60,589 nt of DNA from Dongia_B sp035539075 (lineage in GTDB: Bacteria; Pseudomonadota; Alphaproteobacteria; Dongiales; Dongiaceae). Both the position numbers and the translations under genes were made by a program. The stretch covers positions 1 to 60,589 of the forward strand of contig DATLJB010000126.1 in assembly GCA_035539075.1 (NCBI GenBank), read 5' to 3'. This document shows positions 16,732 to 25,325 of the stretch, in pieces; within the stretch, counting starts at the first letter, position 1, and each line of letters starts with the position of its first letter. The notes beneath the pieces are model-generated. The model made no database searches. It was not told the origin of the DNA and was given only the letters and a program-made list of their open reading frames with translations.

Positions 16732-17616
16732 TCATAATCGCCCGGCATAGCGGGTCAGGAGCAGCCGCCAGATGTCGAACGGATGCCCGTCGATACTGCG
16801 GTAGTCGAAGAGGTCGAAGCCGTGTCGCCGCAGGCGCCGGAGCTGCAGCAGGGCTAGTTTCGCCGGCAGGAAAGCGGGCACGGCGCGGCGCGGCGGAGAG
16901 AGATCGCGCAAGGCTGCGAGGTTTCGCTCGGCATGGCCCGCCAATTCGCCGATGGCGGCGGCCAGCTTGCCCTCGCGCTGCAGGTCGCGGCGCAGATCGA
17001 AGAGATGATCGAGGTTGACGCCATGCCGCTGCAGCACCGCTTGCGGCAGCATCAGGCGCTTGTCCCGGGCATGGAACAGGCAGGCGCGGATCAATCCGGT
17101 CAGACCGTAGCCGATGCCGGCCAGGCGCGCGCCCTCCACCACCAGCGGATCCTGCGGATCGACCCCGCCGATCACCAAGGATAGGCGGATGAGATTGCCG
17201 CCGGTCGCGTCGAGATAATCTTCGACTTCCGCGAGGTCGGTGCCCGGGCCGGTCGCCTCGCCTGCCGCCGCATTGGCGGTGAAATCGCTCTCCCGCGCCG
17301 TCACCATCTGCTGCAGCCAGGCGATCGGCAGGTCATAGGCCCGCTGCACCTCGGCCAGAGGCGAGGCCACGGCATGACGCCGCACCGGCCCGCCCCGCTC
17401 GATTTCGTCCAGAGCCTCGCGCCACCATTGCAGGCGGATGAAGCCCAGCATTTCCTCGGAAACGGTATCGGCCACCCGCGCCAGTTCCAGGTTGAACGCA
17501 GCCACCACCGCCAGGGCGCCTCGTTGCGCCGGCGGCGCGGCCAGGATGGCGAGATAGCGGTCACGATCGCCTTTGGCGAGTTCCGCCAGGGCGTAATCCG
17601 CATCGCTTGCCATCAT
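16732..17616 (-). CDS. Squalene/phytoene synthase-fold protein, NDUFAF6 type
   Basis: The 294-residue protein has the all-helical isoprenoid synthase fold of the squalene/phytoene synthase family. The typical first Asp-rich motif is replaced by ARVADTVSEEMLGFIRLQWWREALDEI, and the second by LIRACLFHARDKRLMLPQ. This pattern matches NDUFAF6, the mitochondrial complex I assembly factor, and its alphaproteobacterial relatives rather than a carotenoid enzyme. A homologue of NDUFAF3 lies about 3 kb away (19877-20260) next to secF, which supports a respiratory-complex assembly role over isoprenoid synthesis. Confidence 0.82.
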   Translation of the reverse strand: MMASDADYALAELAKGDRDRYLAILAAPPAQRGALAVVAAFNLELARVADTVSEEMLGFIRLQWWREALDEIERGGPVRRHAVASPLAEVQRAYDLPIAWLQQMVTARESDFTANAAAGEATGPGTDLAEVEDYLDATGGNLIRLSLVIGGVDPQDPLVVEGARLAGIGYGLTGLIRACLFHARDKRLMLPQAVLQRHGVNLDHLFDLRRDLQREGKLAAAIGELAGHAERNLAALRDLSPPRRAVPAFLPAKLALLQLRRLRRHGFDLFDYRSIDGHPFDIWRLLLTRYAGRL

Positions 17617-17801
17617 GCCCGGCCCCGGGCCACGTCGACCGGCACGCGAGCAGGCAGGGCCATCGCGCGCAGCGGCATTGGATCGCGCGCACCGCGATCC
17701 GGCCGCAGCCGCAGCGAGCGGATCAGTCGCGTGGCGGTCACGGCGACCATCACGGCGGCGGTCATGGCGGGAACAAGGTCAGGGTCGAGCAAGGTCGTCA
17801 T
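17613..17801 (-). CDS. Possible small protein overlapping the NDUFAF6-like start
   Basis: This 62-codon frame ends in an ATGA overlap with the start of the NDUFAF6-like gene, a sign of translational coupling. It has a short hydrophobic N-terminal half (VPAMTAAVMVAVTATRLI) and an Arg/Pro-rich tail. No clear Shine-Dalgarno precedes it and I recognise no family, so it may be chance in GC-rich DNA. Confidence 0.25.
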   Translation of the reverse strand: MTTLLDPDLVPAMTAAVMVAVTATRLIRSLRLRPDRGARDPMPLRAMALPARVPVDVARGRA

Positions 17802-18224
17802 CCGGTTTCAATTCCGATTGCGATCACTGACTAACACGGCTTCGCCGCTTCTGCACAAGCTCCATCCTCTACCGATTTGCCGAGATCGATCTGCCGCTGC
17901 CGATTTGCGGGGGGCGCGACGGGAACCCGGCAAGCAACCGGCGTGTTTTTCAGCCATCCGCAGCGACGAGATCCTGCATCGGCGCGCCGACGAAATGACG
18001 GAAGGCCGGAAGCGGACGAACCGATCGCACCTTTCAGGACCTCATTCTGTCATCAAACCTGGCGCTGGTTCGACAAGTGGGCCGCAAATCCGTCGTTTTC
18101 AGGGCAATTTTGCCGGAAAATAACCGAGTAGAATTTAGGGATGAAACCGACCGGCGATGCCGCTAGAGATGATGCCGTCACGGAGAAATCGCCTCATTAC
18201 CTAGAGAACAAAGAAAGGTATGAC
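17802..18224. other. Intergenic region upstream of sodB
   Basis: About 420 bases separate the possible small gene from the superoxide dismutase start. Open frames here have the composition of chance frames and none is convincing. The last 120 bases (from about 18080) are noticeably more AT-rich and should hold the sodB promoter. Confidence 0.45.
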
Positions 18225-18806
18225 ATGACGACCCATACGCTCCCCGAGCTTCCCTATGCCATGGATGCGCTGCAGCCGCATATCTCCAAGGAAACCCTGG
18301 AATATCATTACGGCAAGCATCATCAGACCTATGTCACCAACCTCAACAACCTGATCAAGGGCACCGAATTCGAGAATGCCTCGCTGGAAGACATCATCAA
18401 GAAGTCTTCGGGCGGCATCTTCAACAACGCGGCCCAGGTCTGGAACCACACCTTCTATTGGCATTGCCTGTCGCCCAATGGCGGCGGCGCGCCGAAGGGT
18501 GCCCTGGCCGATGCCATCAACAAGAAGTGGGGCAGCTTCGACACGTTCAAGGCCGAGTTCACCAAGGTTGCCGTCGGCACCTTCGGTTCCGGCTGGGGCT
18601 GGCTGGTGAAGAAGGCGGACGGTTCGCTGGATTTCGCCAGCACCAGCAATGCCGGCACGCCGCTGACCACGGCCGACAAGCCGCTGCTGACCTGCGACGT
18701 CTGGGAGCATGCCTATTACATCGACTACCGGAACAAGCGTCCCGACTATGTCGGCGCCTTCTGGAATCTGGTGAACTGGGATTTCGTGGCGAAGAACTTC
18801 GCCTGA
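18225..18806 (+). CDS. sodB: Iron superoxide dismutase
   Basis: The 193-residue length equals that of E. coli SodB. Metal ligands are in place: His in LEYHYGKHHQTYV, His in AQVWNHTFYWHCL, and Asp and His in DVWEHAYYIDYRNKRPDYV. The GGGAPKG...FGSGWGWLV region with Gln/Gly pattern is of the Fe type rather than Mn. The start at 18225 is in frame with an AAAGG site. It removes superoxide in the cytoplasm and forms its own unit, with a promoter-like AT-rich stretch before it and a strong terminator after it. Confidence 0.96.
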   Translation: MTTHTLPELPYAMDALQPHISKETLEYHYGKHHQTYVTNLNNLIKGTEFENASLEDIIKKSSGGIFNNAAQVWNHTFYWHCLSPNGGGAPKGALADAINKKWGSFDTFKAEFTKVAVGTFGSGWGWLVKKADGSLDFASTSNAGTPLTTADKPLLTCDVWEHAYYIDYRNKRPDYVGAFWNLVNWDFVAKNFA

Positions 18807-18837
18807 TCCCGGCAAGCCAAACCGGCTTTACCGGCAA

Positions 18838-18876
18838 ACAGCCGGCGTGCGGAACGGCACGCCGGCTGTTGTCTTT
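18838..18876 (+). terminator. Intrinsic terminator of sodB
   Basis: A perfect 13-bp stem, ACAGCCGGCGTGC / GCACGCCGGCTGT, has a 6-base loop (GGAACG). It lies 32 bases after the sodB stop and is followed by TGTCTTTCC. Confidence 0.85.
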
Positions 18877-19059
18877 CCGCCATTGTGGATGGATGGCAGG
18901 AGCGCCTCTCCTGATGGGGCCGCCCGCCAGAATCTAATGCGCAGATCGCGTCGCATCCCATGACGGAGGTCACAAAAACCTCAAAGATCCTGGCAGCCGC
19001 CGAACCTGCACAGCCGGCCGCGAGGCAAGGAGGCGAAACCAAGGATGTGCCGAATCACG

Positions 19060-19707
19060 TCACTCCGCCGGCCCCGCAAACAAAATGAGATTGCCGTCAG
19101 GATCGAGGATGATGAAGTTTCTGGCGCCCCAGGGCTGCTTTTGCAGCGTTTGGTGGAAGCGCAAGCCGGCCGCCTGATAGTCGAGAAACAATTGCTTGAT
19201 CTCGGCAGTCGTATCGACGGTGATCGCGGCTGACAGCAATTGCTCGCGCTCGCGGATATCGCCGGCGAAGACCGGCTCTCGAACCAGCCGCAGGCACAGC
19301 CTCGCCCTGTCGCGTGTGACCAGGCCATAGAACGGCGGGTCCCCGTAGAGGAAGTCGATGTCGAATCCAAGCGCCTCGGTAAAGAACCGGGCTGATGCCG
19401 CGACATCGCGAACATAGAGCTGGGCGTCCGTCGCGCTGAGAATGGGACGCGAGGCGGGTGTACTAGTCTGGCTGCTCATGGTTTCGGTTCCCGATTTGAG
19501 TGCCGACCAGCCGTCAAACCCCAATTGGCGCCCGACAAGCTCCTGCGCATCGGCAAGCGCAAAGGGTGCATCCAGTACCTGGCGGTCGTCCAGGTGCCGA
19601 AACCGGGGCAAAGCGGCCCTGATTGCCGCCGCAACCGGATGATGCCGCTCGCGATGCCAACGCAGATATTGCTTGGCCTGCTTCCTGAGGTTCTCGAGAT
19701 TGGGCAT
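19060..19707 (-). CDS. VOC/glyoxalase protein fused to an N-terminal helical module
   Basis: The 215-residue protein has two parts. Residues 1-72 (starting MPNLENLRKQAKQYLRWHRE, then ADAQELVGRQLGFDGWSALK) match a helical module usually found at the N-terminus of ankyrin-repeat proteins. Residues about 88-215 form a glyoxalase/bleomycin-resistance (VOC) domain with TDAQLYVRDVAASARFFTEALGFD and the closing strand NFIILDPDGNLILFAGP. VOC domains bind a metal or sequester small molecules; the substrate is unknown. It is transcribed towards sodB. Confidence 0.85.
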   Translation of the reverse strand: MPNLENLRKQAKQYLRWHRERHHPVAAAIRAALPRFRHLDDRQVLDAPFALADAQELVGRQLGFDGWSALKSGTETMSSQTSTPASRPILSATDAQLYVRDVAASARFFTEALGFDIDFLYGDPPFYGLVTRDRARLCLRLVREPVFAGDIREREQLLSAAITVDTTAEIKQLFLDYQAAGLRFHQTLQKQPWGARNFIILDPDGNLILFAGPAE

Positions 19708-19730
19708 GGGCGCAGCTACGGTTGGAGAAC

Positions 19731-19789
19731 GTAGGTGGGCATCGCCCCTTCGGCAGCTTGGCGAATAGCGACGCGCCGATGCGCCCTAC
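19731..19789. repeat. Imperfect palindromic repeat
   Basis: The non-coding element opens with GTAGGTGGGCATCG and closes with CGATGCGCCCTAC. The arms pair almost completely and enclose a GC-rich centre. Its form resembles GTAGGGTGG-type intergenic REP elements of Proteobacteria. Only this copy was noticed in the window. Confidence 0.45.
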
Positions 19790-19876
19790 AGCAACTGGAA
19801 AATTGTGCCAGCCTGGAACAAATACTGTCAAGACGCGCGCCGATCTCGCCGGCTCGCCCCACAGCCGCCATGTCGT

Positions 19877-20260
19877 CTAATCGACGGCAAACATCGCGGC
19901 GCAAACCTTGCGGCCTTCCGCAAGCAGGACGTTATAGGTGCGGCAGGCAGCCCCCGTATCCATCACCTCTGTGACGATCCCGGCCGCCCGCACCGACTGG
20001 CGCAAGGGCGGCGGCAGCATCAGCATGCGCGGCCCGCAGCCGAGCAGCATCAGGCTGACCTCGCCCGCTTCGCCGGCGGCGATGACGGGCGCGAAATGGC
20101 CCAGCGTCAGATCGGCAAAGGCCTCGACCTTCCAGGCCAAGGTCTGGCCGGGAAAGACGATGATGGCGCCCTGATAGGCCGTCCCGGAGACCTTGAAGCC
20201 GCCATCGCCATAGGCTTCCACCAATTGCCGGCCTTCAGGAATGAGTGGGGTTACATCCAT
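19877..20260 (-). CDS. Mth938-like domain protein, NDUFAF3 homologue
   Basis: The 127-residue protein belongs to the DUF498/DUF598 (Mth938/Xcc1710) family. VEAYGDGGFKVSGTAYQGAIIVFP is the diagnostic strand-loop region, followed by LGCGPRMLMLPPPLRQSV and VMDTGAACRTYNVLLAEGRKV. The human homologue NDUFAF3 assists complex I assembly, and alphaproteobacteria often carry this gene beside secF and a squalene/phytoene synthase-like gene, as here. GAGG lies about 8 bases before the ATG. A hairpin separates it from secF, so it may have its own promoter. Confidence 0.88.
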   Translation of the reverse strand: MDVTPLIPEGRQLVEAYGDGGFKVSGTAYQGAIIVFPGQTLAWKVEAFADLTLGHFAPVIAAGEAGEVSLMLLGCGPRMLMLPPPLRQSVRAAGIVTEVMDTGAACRTYNVLLAEGRKVCAAMFAVD

Positions 20261-20327
20261 GGGGAATGCCTCATGCCGTGGAGCTTGGATGCTCAGCTAG
20301 GAGATAAGAGTAAGAGATAAAAGCAGG

Positions 20328-20351
20328 ACGGCGCGGAATGATCCGCGCCGT
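20328..20351 (-). terminator. Intrinsic terminator of the yajC-secDF block
   Basis: A perfect 10-bp stem, ACGGCGCGGA / TCCGCGCCGT, with a 4-base loop lies just beyond the minus-strand secF stop. On that strand it is followed by CCTGCTTTTATC. The plus-strand side also ends in GCATTTT, so it could work in both directions. Confidence 0.75.
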
Positions 20352-20384
20352 TCGCATTTTGATCGCTTGTCCGGCGCCGTATGC

Positions 20385-21332
20385 TCAGCGCCCCTGCTCG
20401 ACCGTCTTGCCTTCCGCGGCCTCTTCCTTCCGGCCGATGCGGTGCAGATGCATGTAGAGCAGCAGCGGCGTCGCGACGCAGATGGTTGAATAGGTGCCGA
20501 TGACGATGCCCCAGATCAAGGCCACCGAGAAGCCGTGCAGCACATCGCCACCGACGAAATAGAGAGCCAGGACCGACAGCAATGTGAGGCCGCTGGTAAC
20601 GGTGGTACGGCTCAACGTCGTGTTCAGCGACAGATTGATGAGATCGCCCAGCGGCATCTTCCTGTAGCGCTTGAGATCGTAACGGATGCGGTCATAGATG
20701 ACGACCGTATCGTTCACCGAATAGCCGGCGATGGTCAGCACGGCGGCAACCGTCGTCAGGTTGAACTCGATCTGGGTCAGCGCGAAGAGGCCGATCGTGG
20801 TGATGACGTCGTGGAACAAAGCGAGCAGCGCGTTGATGCCGAACTGCCATTCGTAGCGGAACCAGACATAGGCCATGATGCCCAGCATGGCGAGGGCGAA
20901 GGCCCAGGCAGTGCCGGATTTCAACTCGTCGCCGAATTTCGGCCCGACTGTCTCGGTGCGGCGATAATCCCAGTTGCTGCCGAGCGTGTCCTTGATTTTC
21001 TGGACGGCGACCTGCTGCGCCTTCTCGTCGGCGACATCCTTCATCGGCACACGGACGAGCACGTCATTGGCATCGCCGAATTGCTGCAGTGAGATCTCGC
21101 CGAGGCCAAGCCCGTCGAGCTTATGGCGCAAGTCGCTCAGATCCACTGTCTGCTGGCTGCGCACCTCGAGCAGGATGCCACCGGCGAAATCGATGCCGTA
21201 GTTGAGGCCGCGGGTGAAGAACAGGGCGATGGAGGCCAGCACCATGAAGACGGAGATGGCGAAGGTCAGCTTGTGATAGCGCATGAAATCGATGCGCGTA
21301 CCGGCCGGAATGATGTGAAGCGGCTTGAACAT
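20385..21332 (-). CDS. secF: Protein translocase subunit SecF
   Basis: The 315-residue inner-membrane protein has the SecF arrangement. TM1 lies at about 20-40 with the FTRGLNYGIDFAGGILLEV sequence after it. A periplasmic P1 head (about 60-125) and five further helices follow, including the VNDTVVIYDRIRYDLKRY motif in TM4-TM5 that contributes to proton conduction. It pairs with SecD to use the proton-motive force to pull proteins out on the periplasmic side. It starts 13 bases after secD and is the last gene of the yajC-secD-secF block. Confidence 0.96.
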   Translation of the reverse strand: MFKPLHIIPAGTRIDFMRYHKLTFAISVFMVLASIALFFTRGLNYGIDFAGGILLEVRSQQTVDLSDLRHKLDGLGLGEISLQQFGDANDVLVRVPMKDVADEKAQQVAVQKIKDTLGSNWDYRRTETVGPKFGDELKSGTAWAFALAMLGIMAYVWFRYEWQFGINALLALFHDVITTIGLFALTQIEFNLTTVAAVLTIAGYSVNDTVVIYDRIRYDLKRYRKMPLGDLINLSLNTTLSRTTVTSGLTLLSVLALYFVGGDVLHGFSVALIWGIVIGTYSTICVATPLLLYMHLHRIGRKEEAAEGKTVEQGR

Positions 21333-21345
21333 GTATCCGGACCTC

Positions 21346-22899
21346 TTAAAGCGGCAGAGCCTTGGGCCGCGCGCGGCGCAGCCAGATCGAGGTCATCAAC
21401 CGCGTGACCCAGATCGAGGTGAAAATGGAAGTAACGATGCCGATGATGAGCGTGATGGCGAAACCCTTGATCGGGCCTGAGCCGAATTCGAACAGGAAGG
21501 CCGTGGCGATCAGATGGGTGATATTGGCGTCGAAAATGGTGCCCTGGGCCTCGCGATAGCCCGTTTCCATCGCCGTCACCGGCGAGCGGCCATTGCGCAT
21601 TTCTTCGCGCACGCGTTCCAGGATGAGGACGTTGGCATCGACCGCCATGCCGAGGGTCAGGACCAGGCCGGCGATGCCGGGGAAGGTCAGCGTGGCGCCG
21701 AGCAGCGACAGGATGGCGATCAGCAGCACAGCGTTCAGCACCAGCGCGATATTGGCGAAGATGCCGAACAGGCCATAGAGCACCACCATGGCGACGACGA
21801 TCAGCACCACGGCGAGCACACAGGCGAGCTTGCCGGCAGCGATCGAGTCAGCACCGAGATCGGCACCGACCGTGCGCTCCTCCAGCACCGTCAGCGGCGC
21901 CGGCAGCGCACCGGCGCGCAGCAGCACGGCGAGGTCCTGGGCGCTCTGCGCGTTGAAATTGCCGCTGATGATGCCGCTGCCGCCCATGATGGCGCTGCGG
22001 ATCACCGGCGCGGAAATGATCTTATTGTCGAGCACGATGGCGAAGCGCTTGCCGACATTCTGCGACGTGGCATCGCCGAAGCGCTTGGCGCCGATCGTGT
22101 CGAAGCTGAAGGAAACGACCGCCTGGCCGTCCTGGAAGGTCTGCTGGGCATTGGTGAGGTTTTCGCCGGAAACCATCACGCGCTTCTGCAGCGGCAGCTT
22201 CTGTTCTTTGCTGCCGGGCGCGCCGTCGACCCATTCGCTGGTCGGCGGCACCTGCCCGCTGGCGGCAGCGGCTTCATCGACCAGGCGGAAGGTCATCTTC
22301 GCGGTCTTGCCGATCAGGTCCTTCAGATGCTGCGGGTCCTTCACGCCCGGCAGCTGCACGACGATACGGTCGTCGCCCTGGCGGATGATGGTCGGCTCCT
22401 TGGTACCGGTTTCGTCGACGCGCTTGCGGATGACCTCGATCGACTGGTCGACCGCCTGGATCTTCAACTGCTCGGCGCCGGCATCCGTGAACTGGATGGT
22501 GACCGCGCCATCATTACCGACCGAAAGGCTGAGCTGGCCGGCTGCCTTCTGCAGGATCGGTCGCGCCGCCTCGACCTGGTTGGGATCGGTCAGCTTCAGG
22601 ACCACCTGCTGGTTCTGCACGCCGAGGTTGGTGTAACCGATACTGGCGCCGCGCAATTGGGCGCGCAGATCATCGACCACGCTCTGCAGGCGTTCGGCCT
22701 GCAGCGCCTTGGTATCGACTTCATACAGAAGATGCGAACCGCCCTGCAGGTCGAGGCCGAGGCTGACCACGGTCTTCGGCATCCAGCCGGGCAGGCTGTC
22801 GAGCTTGCCGCGATCGATCAGATTGGGGGCCGCGAAGAAGATGCCCGCCAGAATGATGGCGAGGATCGTGGTGATCTTCCATTTCGAAAACTGCAGCAT
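21346..22899 (-). CDS. secD: Protein translocase subunit SecD
   Basis: The 517-residue protein has TM1 (about 7-24), then the D1 motif DLQGGSHLLYEVD, the large P1 periplasmic domain (to about 345; GDDRIVVQLPGVKDPQHLKDLIGKTAKMTF is typical) and five C-terminal helices. The conserved AVDANVLILERVREEMRNG and GTIFDANITHLIATAFLF carry the Asp residues of the proton path. The length is shorter than the E. coli protein (615) but normal for alphaproteobacteria. SecD works with SecF and YajC on the SecYEG channel. Confidence 0.96.
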   Translation of the reverse strand: MLQFSKWKITTILAIILAGIFFAAPNLIDRGKLDSLPGWMPKTVVSLGLDLQGGSHLLYEVDTKALQAERLQSVVDDLRAQLRGASIGYTNLGVQNQQVVLKLTDPNQVEAARPILQKAAGQLSLSVGNDGAVTIQFTDAGAEQLKIQAVDQSIEVIRKRVDETGTKEPTIIRQGDDRIVVQLPGVKDPQHLKDLIGKTAKMTFRLVDEAAAASGQVPPTSEWVDGAPGSKEQKLPLQKRVMVSGENLTNAQQTFQDGQAVVSFSFDTIGAKRFGDATSQNVGKRFAIVLDNKIISAPVIRSAIMGGSGIISGNFNAQSAQDLAVLLRAGALPAPLTVLEERTVGADLGADSIAAGKLACVLAVVLIVVAMVVLYGLFGIFANIALVLNAVLLIAILSLLGATLTFPGIAGLVLTLGMAVDANVLILERVREEMRNGRSPVTAMETGYREAQGTIFDANITHLIATAFLFEFGSGPIKGFAITLIIGIVTSIFTSIWVTRLMTSIWLRRARPKALPL

Positions 22900-22999
22900 C
22901 CCCGCTTAAACCTATCATTCCTGTCGCAATGGTCGGGATCGGCGATGTCGGATTGCGCCGCGATGGATCAGCCGGCGGGGCGTGACGCCCCGCGGGATC

Positions 23000-23368
23000 T
23001 CAATTCTTGTTCGCCGGCGCCTTGTCGGACTTCTTACCGGCATCGACCTTGTTGGTGATCACTTCGGTGATCGCCTGGCGCAGCATGCGGACGCGCACGC
23101 CGTCGGCAATTTCGACCTTCACCTCGTTGTCGTCGGTCACCTGGGTGACGGTGCCGAGGAAGCCGCCGCTGGTGACGACCTTGTCGCCCGCCTTCAGCTG
23201 CTGGACCAAGGCGCGATGTTCCTTCGCGCGGCGCTGCTGCGGACGGATCATGAGAAAATACATGATGCCGAAAATCAGGATGAAGGGTGCAATGCCCGTC
23301 AACGACCCCATGATATCCGGCGCTTGCCCGGCACCCGCGGCCTGGGCCCAAGCCTGAGAAATCAACAT
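23000..23368 (-). CDS. yajC: Preprotein translocase subunit YajC
   Basis: The 122-residue protein has a single transmembrane helix (about 21-43; APFILIFGIMYFLMIRPQQRRAKEHR is the signature of the family) and a small cytoplasmic beta domain (GDKVVTSGGFLGTVTQVTDDNEVKVEIADGVRVRMLRQAI). The Lys/Ala/Pro-rich tail is common in alphaproteobacteria. YajC associates with SecDF. It is the first gene of the block, about 100 bases before secD. Confidence 0.95.
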   Translation of the reverse strand: MLISQAWAQAAGAGQAPDIMGSLTGIAPFILIFGIMYFLMIRPQQRRAKEHRALVQQLKAGDKVVTSGGFLGTVTQVTDDNEVKVEIADGVRVRMLRQAITEVITNKVDAGKKSDKAPANKN

Positions 23369-23547
23369 AATCTAATCCCCTTGGTTACGGTTATGGGGTT
23401 GCAAACTGAATCGGCCTTCTGCCGCAATTTGCGCCAAAGCCGGCCGGACTATAACGATCAGCGCCCGAAAAGCAATGGCTGGCCCCCCTCACAGATAGGG
23501 GCGCAAGCCGCCAATGCCAAGTGCTTGATTCCCCGAAGAATGCCCGA

Positions 23548-23581
23548 ATCCGGGCCCTCCGCTCGGGCGACCGGCCCGGAT
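23548..23581 (-). terminator. Hairpin downstream of the lytic transglycosylase gene
   Basis: A perfect 9-bp stem, ATCCGGGCC / GGCCCGGAT, with a 16-base loop starts 15 bases beyond the minus-strand stop. On that strand a short TCGGGCATTCTT run follows. It probably isolates this gene from yajC. Confidence 0.5.
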
Positions 23582-23595
23582 CCCGCCGGGTGGCG

Positions 23596-24945
23596 TCAGC
23601 TGGTCGTATGCCGCCGCAATTCGACCAGCAGCGCCTTGGTGACGAAGCCGTCCTGCGGCCAGCCGATCTCCTTCTGGAAGGCGCGGGCCGCCTTGCGGGT
23701 CTTGAAGCCGAGGATGCCGTCGGCCTCGCCCACGTCATAGCCATGACGACTGAGGAGTACCTGCACCTCGGTGCGCTCGCTGAGGTTCAATTGCGGCTCA
23801 TTAACCGGCCAGGCGGCGACCACGCCCTGCCCGCCCTTGATCTGGTCGCCGAGATAGGCCACCGACAGCGCGTAGCTGGTCGAATTGTTGTAGGCGAGGA
23901 TGGCGCGGAAATTCGGCGTGACGAGGAAGGCCGGGCCCTTATACCCCGCCAGCAGCAGGATCGAGGTATCGCCCGGCAGCGCCGGCAAGGGCCGGCCGTC
24001 GATGCGCTTGACGCCGAGCGCGGCCCAATGGCTGATCGGCTGCTTGATATCGATCTCCGCCTCGCCATAGGGGAACTTCGCCGGCAGCTTCACCTCGAAG
24101 CCCCAGGGCAGTCCCGGCTGCCAGCCCTCATGGCGCAGAAGATTGGCGGTCGAGGCGAAGACGTCCGCCATCGAGGTCCACAGATCGGGTGCCCCGGTCC
24201 CGTCACGATCCACGGCGACGTTAAGATAGTTGGACGGCAGGAACTGACTGTGGCCCATGGCGCCGGCCCAGGAACCGATCATCTGCTGCGGCTTGATATG
24301 GCCGCCATCGGCGATGTCGAGGGCGGAGAGCAACTCCTTGCAGGCGAAGCTGGCGCGATTGGCGCGATAGCCCAGATTGGACAAGGCCTCGAAGACGTTC
24401 ACATCGCCGAAATTGCTGCCGAAATCGGTTTCCAGCCCCCAGATGCCCATGAGGACGCTGTCCGGCACGCCGTAATCCCGCGAGACGCCGGCAAGGATCG
24501 AGGCGTTCTCACTGTATTTCTGCTTGCCCTTGGCGATCCGCGCCGGTGATGCAGCGCGGCTGAGATAGGTCCAGACAGGGGTGACGAATTCCGGCTGCTT
24601 GCCGGCGCTGGCGCTGATCGACGGATTTTCGCGGACATCGGCGAACGCGACCTGGATCATATCCGAGCGCTTGCCCTGATGCAGGGCATAGGACTGGAAT
24701 TCAGTGACCCAGTCGCGATAGCTGTCGGCCGTGGTCGGGCAGTTGGTCTGGTTGAGGTCACGGAAATCGGTCATGCCCACCGGCTGGCCCAACGTTACCG
24801 TGGGCTGGGCAGGCTTGGCCTGGCTGCCGGCGACCGTGGCGGTCGGACCGGGCGTGGTCCCGGCAGGCGCCGCCATCTGCGCCGGTCCGGCACAACCGGC
24901 GAGCAACAGGAGGCCCAAGGGCAGCAGGCAATAAGGCCGAATCAT
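23596..24945 (-). CDS. MltB-type lytic murein transglycosylase lipoprotein
   Basis: The start at 24945 gives 449 residues and exposes a lipoprotein signal (PLGLLLLAGCAGPAQ, lipobox LAGC); longer starts place the lipobox too far in. After a Pro/Thr linker comes the SLT_2/MltB catalytic domain (about 75-370), with the catalytic Glu172 in GIWGLETDFGSNFGD, then GHSQFLPSNYLNVAVDRDGTG. A C-terminal PG_binding_1 domain (about 380-445; LSRHGYDVGEADGILGFKTRKAARAFQKEIG) anchors it to peptidoglycan. It cleaves glycan strands to 1,6-anhydro-muropeptides in the periplasm. Confidence 0.93.
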   Translation of the reverse strand: MIRPYCLLPLGLLLLAGCAGPAQMAAPAGTTPGPTATVAGSQAKPAQPTVTLGQPVGMTDFRDLNQTNCPTTADSYRDWVTEFQSYALHQGKRSDMIQVAFADVRENPSISASAGKQPEFVTPVWTYLSRAASPARIAKGKQKYSENASILAGVSRDYGVPDSVLMGIWGLETDFGSNFGDVNVFEALSNLGYRANRASFACKELLSALDIADGGHIKPQQMIGSWAGAMGHSQFLPSNYLNVAVDRDGTGAPDLWTSMADVFASTANLLRHEGWQPGLPWGFEVKLPAKFPYGEAEIDIKQPISHWAALGVKRIDGRPLPALPGDTSILLLAGYKGPAFLVTPNFRAILAYNNSTSYALSVAYLGDQIKGGQGVVAAWPVNEPQLNLSERTEVQVLLSRHGYDVGEADGILGFKTRKAARAFQKEIGWPQDGFVTKALLVELRRHTTS

Positions 24946-25325
24946 CTGATCGAGTCCCACTAGCAAGAGATTTGCCGGGAGCATAAGCGGCGCCCGGCAA
25001 TTTGTCATGTCGCGCGAGCGGGCGCTCACAGGAGATACCGCTTGGCAAGGCCTAGCGCCATGCGGCACAAGTGACGCCCGCATGCGTCCCACGCGCTTGC
25101 GGCAGCGAACATAGGGCGCGACAGTCGGAACGGTGAGAGCGCTCGATTGAACGAGTGAACGGGCAAAGAACCGCCGGCCAAAACGGCGGCAAAGAAGGAT
25201 TGCCTGGATGCAATCCGGCGAAGGGTGGCGGGATAACGGTCTGCCGCCCCGATCATCAAGGCGCCTGAGAATGAAGCGGCTTGATAAGCAAGAAAGCGCG
25301 CGGCGCTATGAGGCGGGGTGAATAA
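24946..25325. other. Divergent intergenic region with two small hairpins
   Basis: The region lies between the starts of the transglycosylase (minus) and the EamA exporter (plus). I see two short inverted repeats: CCGCCG/CGGCGG (25171-25189, 7-base loop) and GGATTGC/GCAATCC (25197-25216, 6-base loop). They are close together and could belong to the leader of either gene. No coding frame is convincing. Confidence 0.45.

Noticed and set aside
16732..17616. Carotenoid or hopanoid biosynthesis gene
   Set aside because: The Asp-rich motifs do not match active synthases and the neighbours point to the NDUFAF6 type.
17877..18131. 84-codon plus-strand frame before sodB
   Set aside because: Arg/Cys/Ser-rich chance composition and overlap with the likely sodB promoter.
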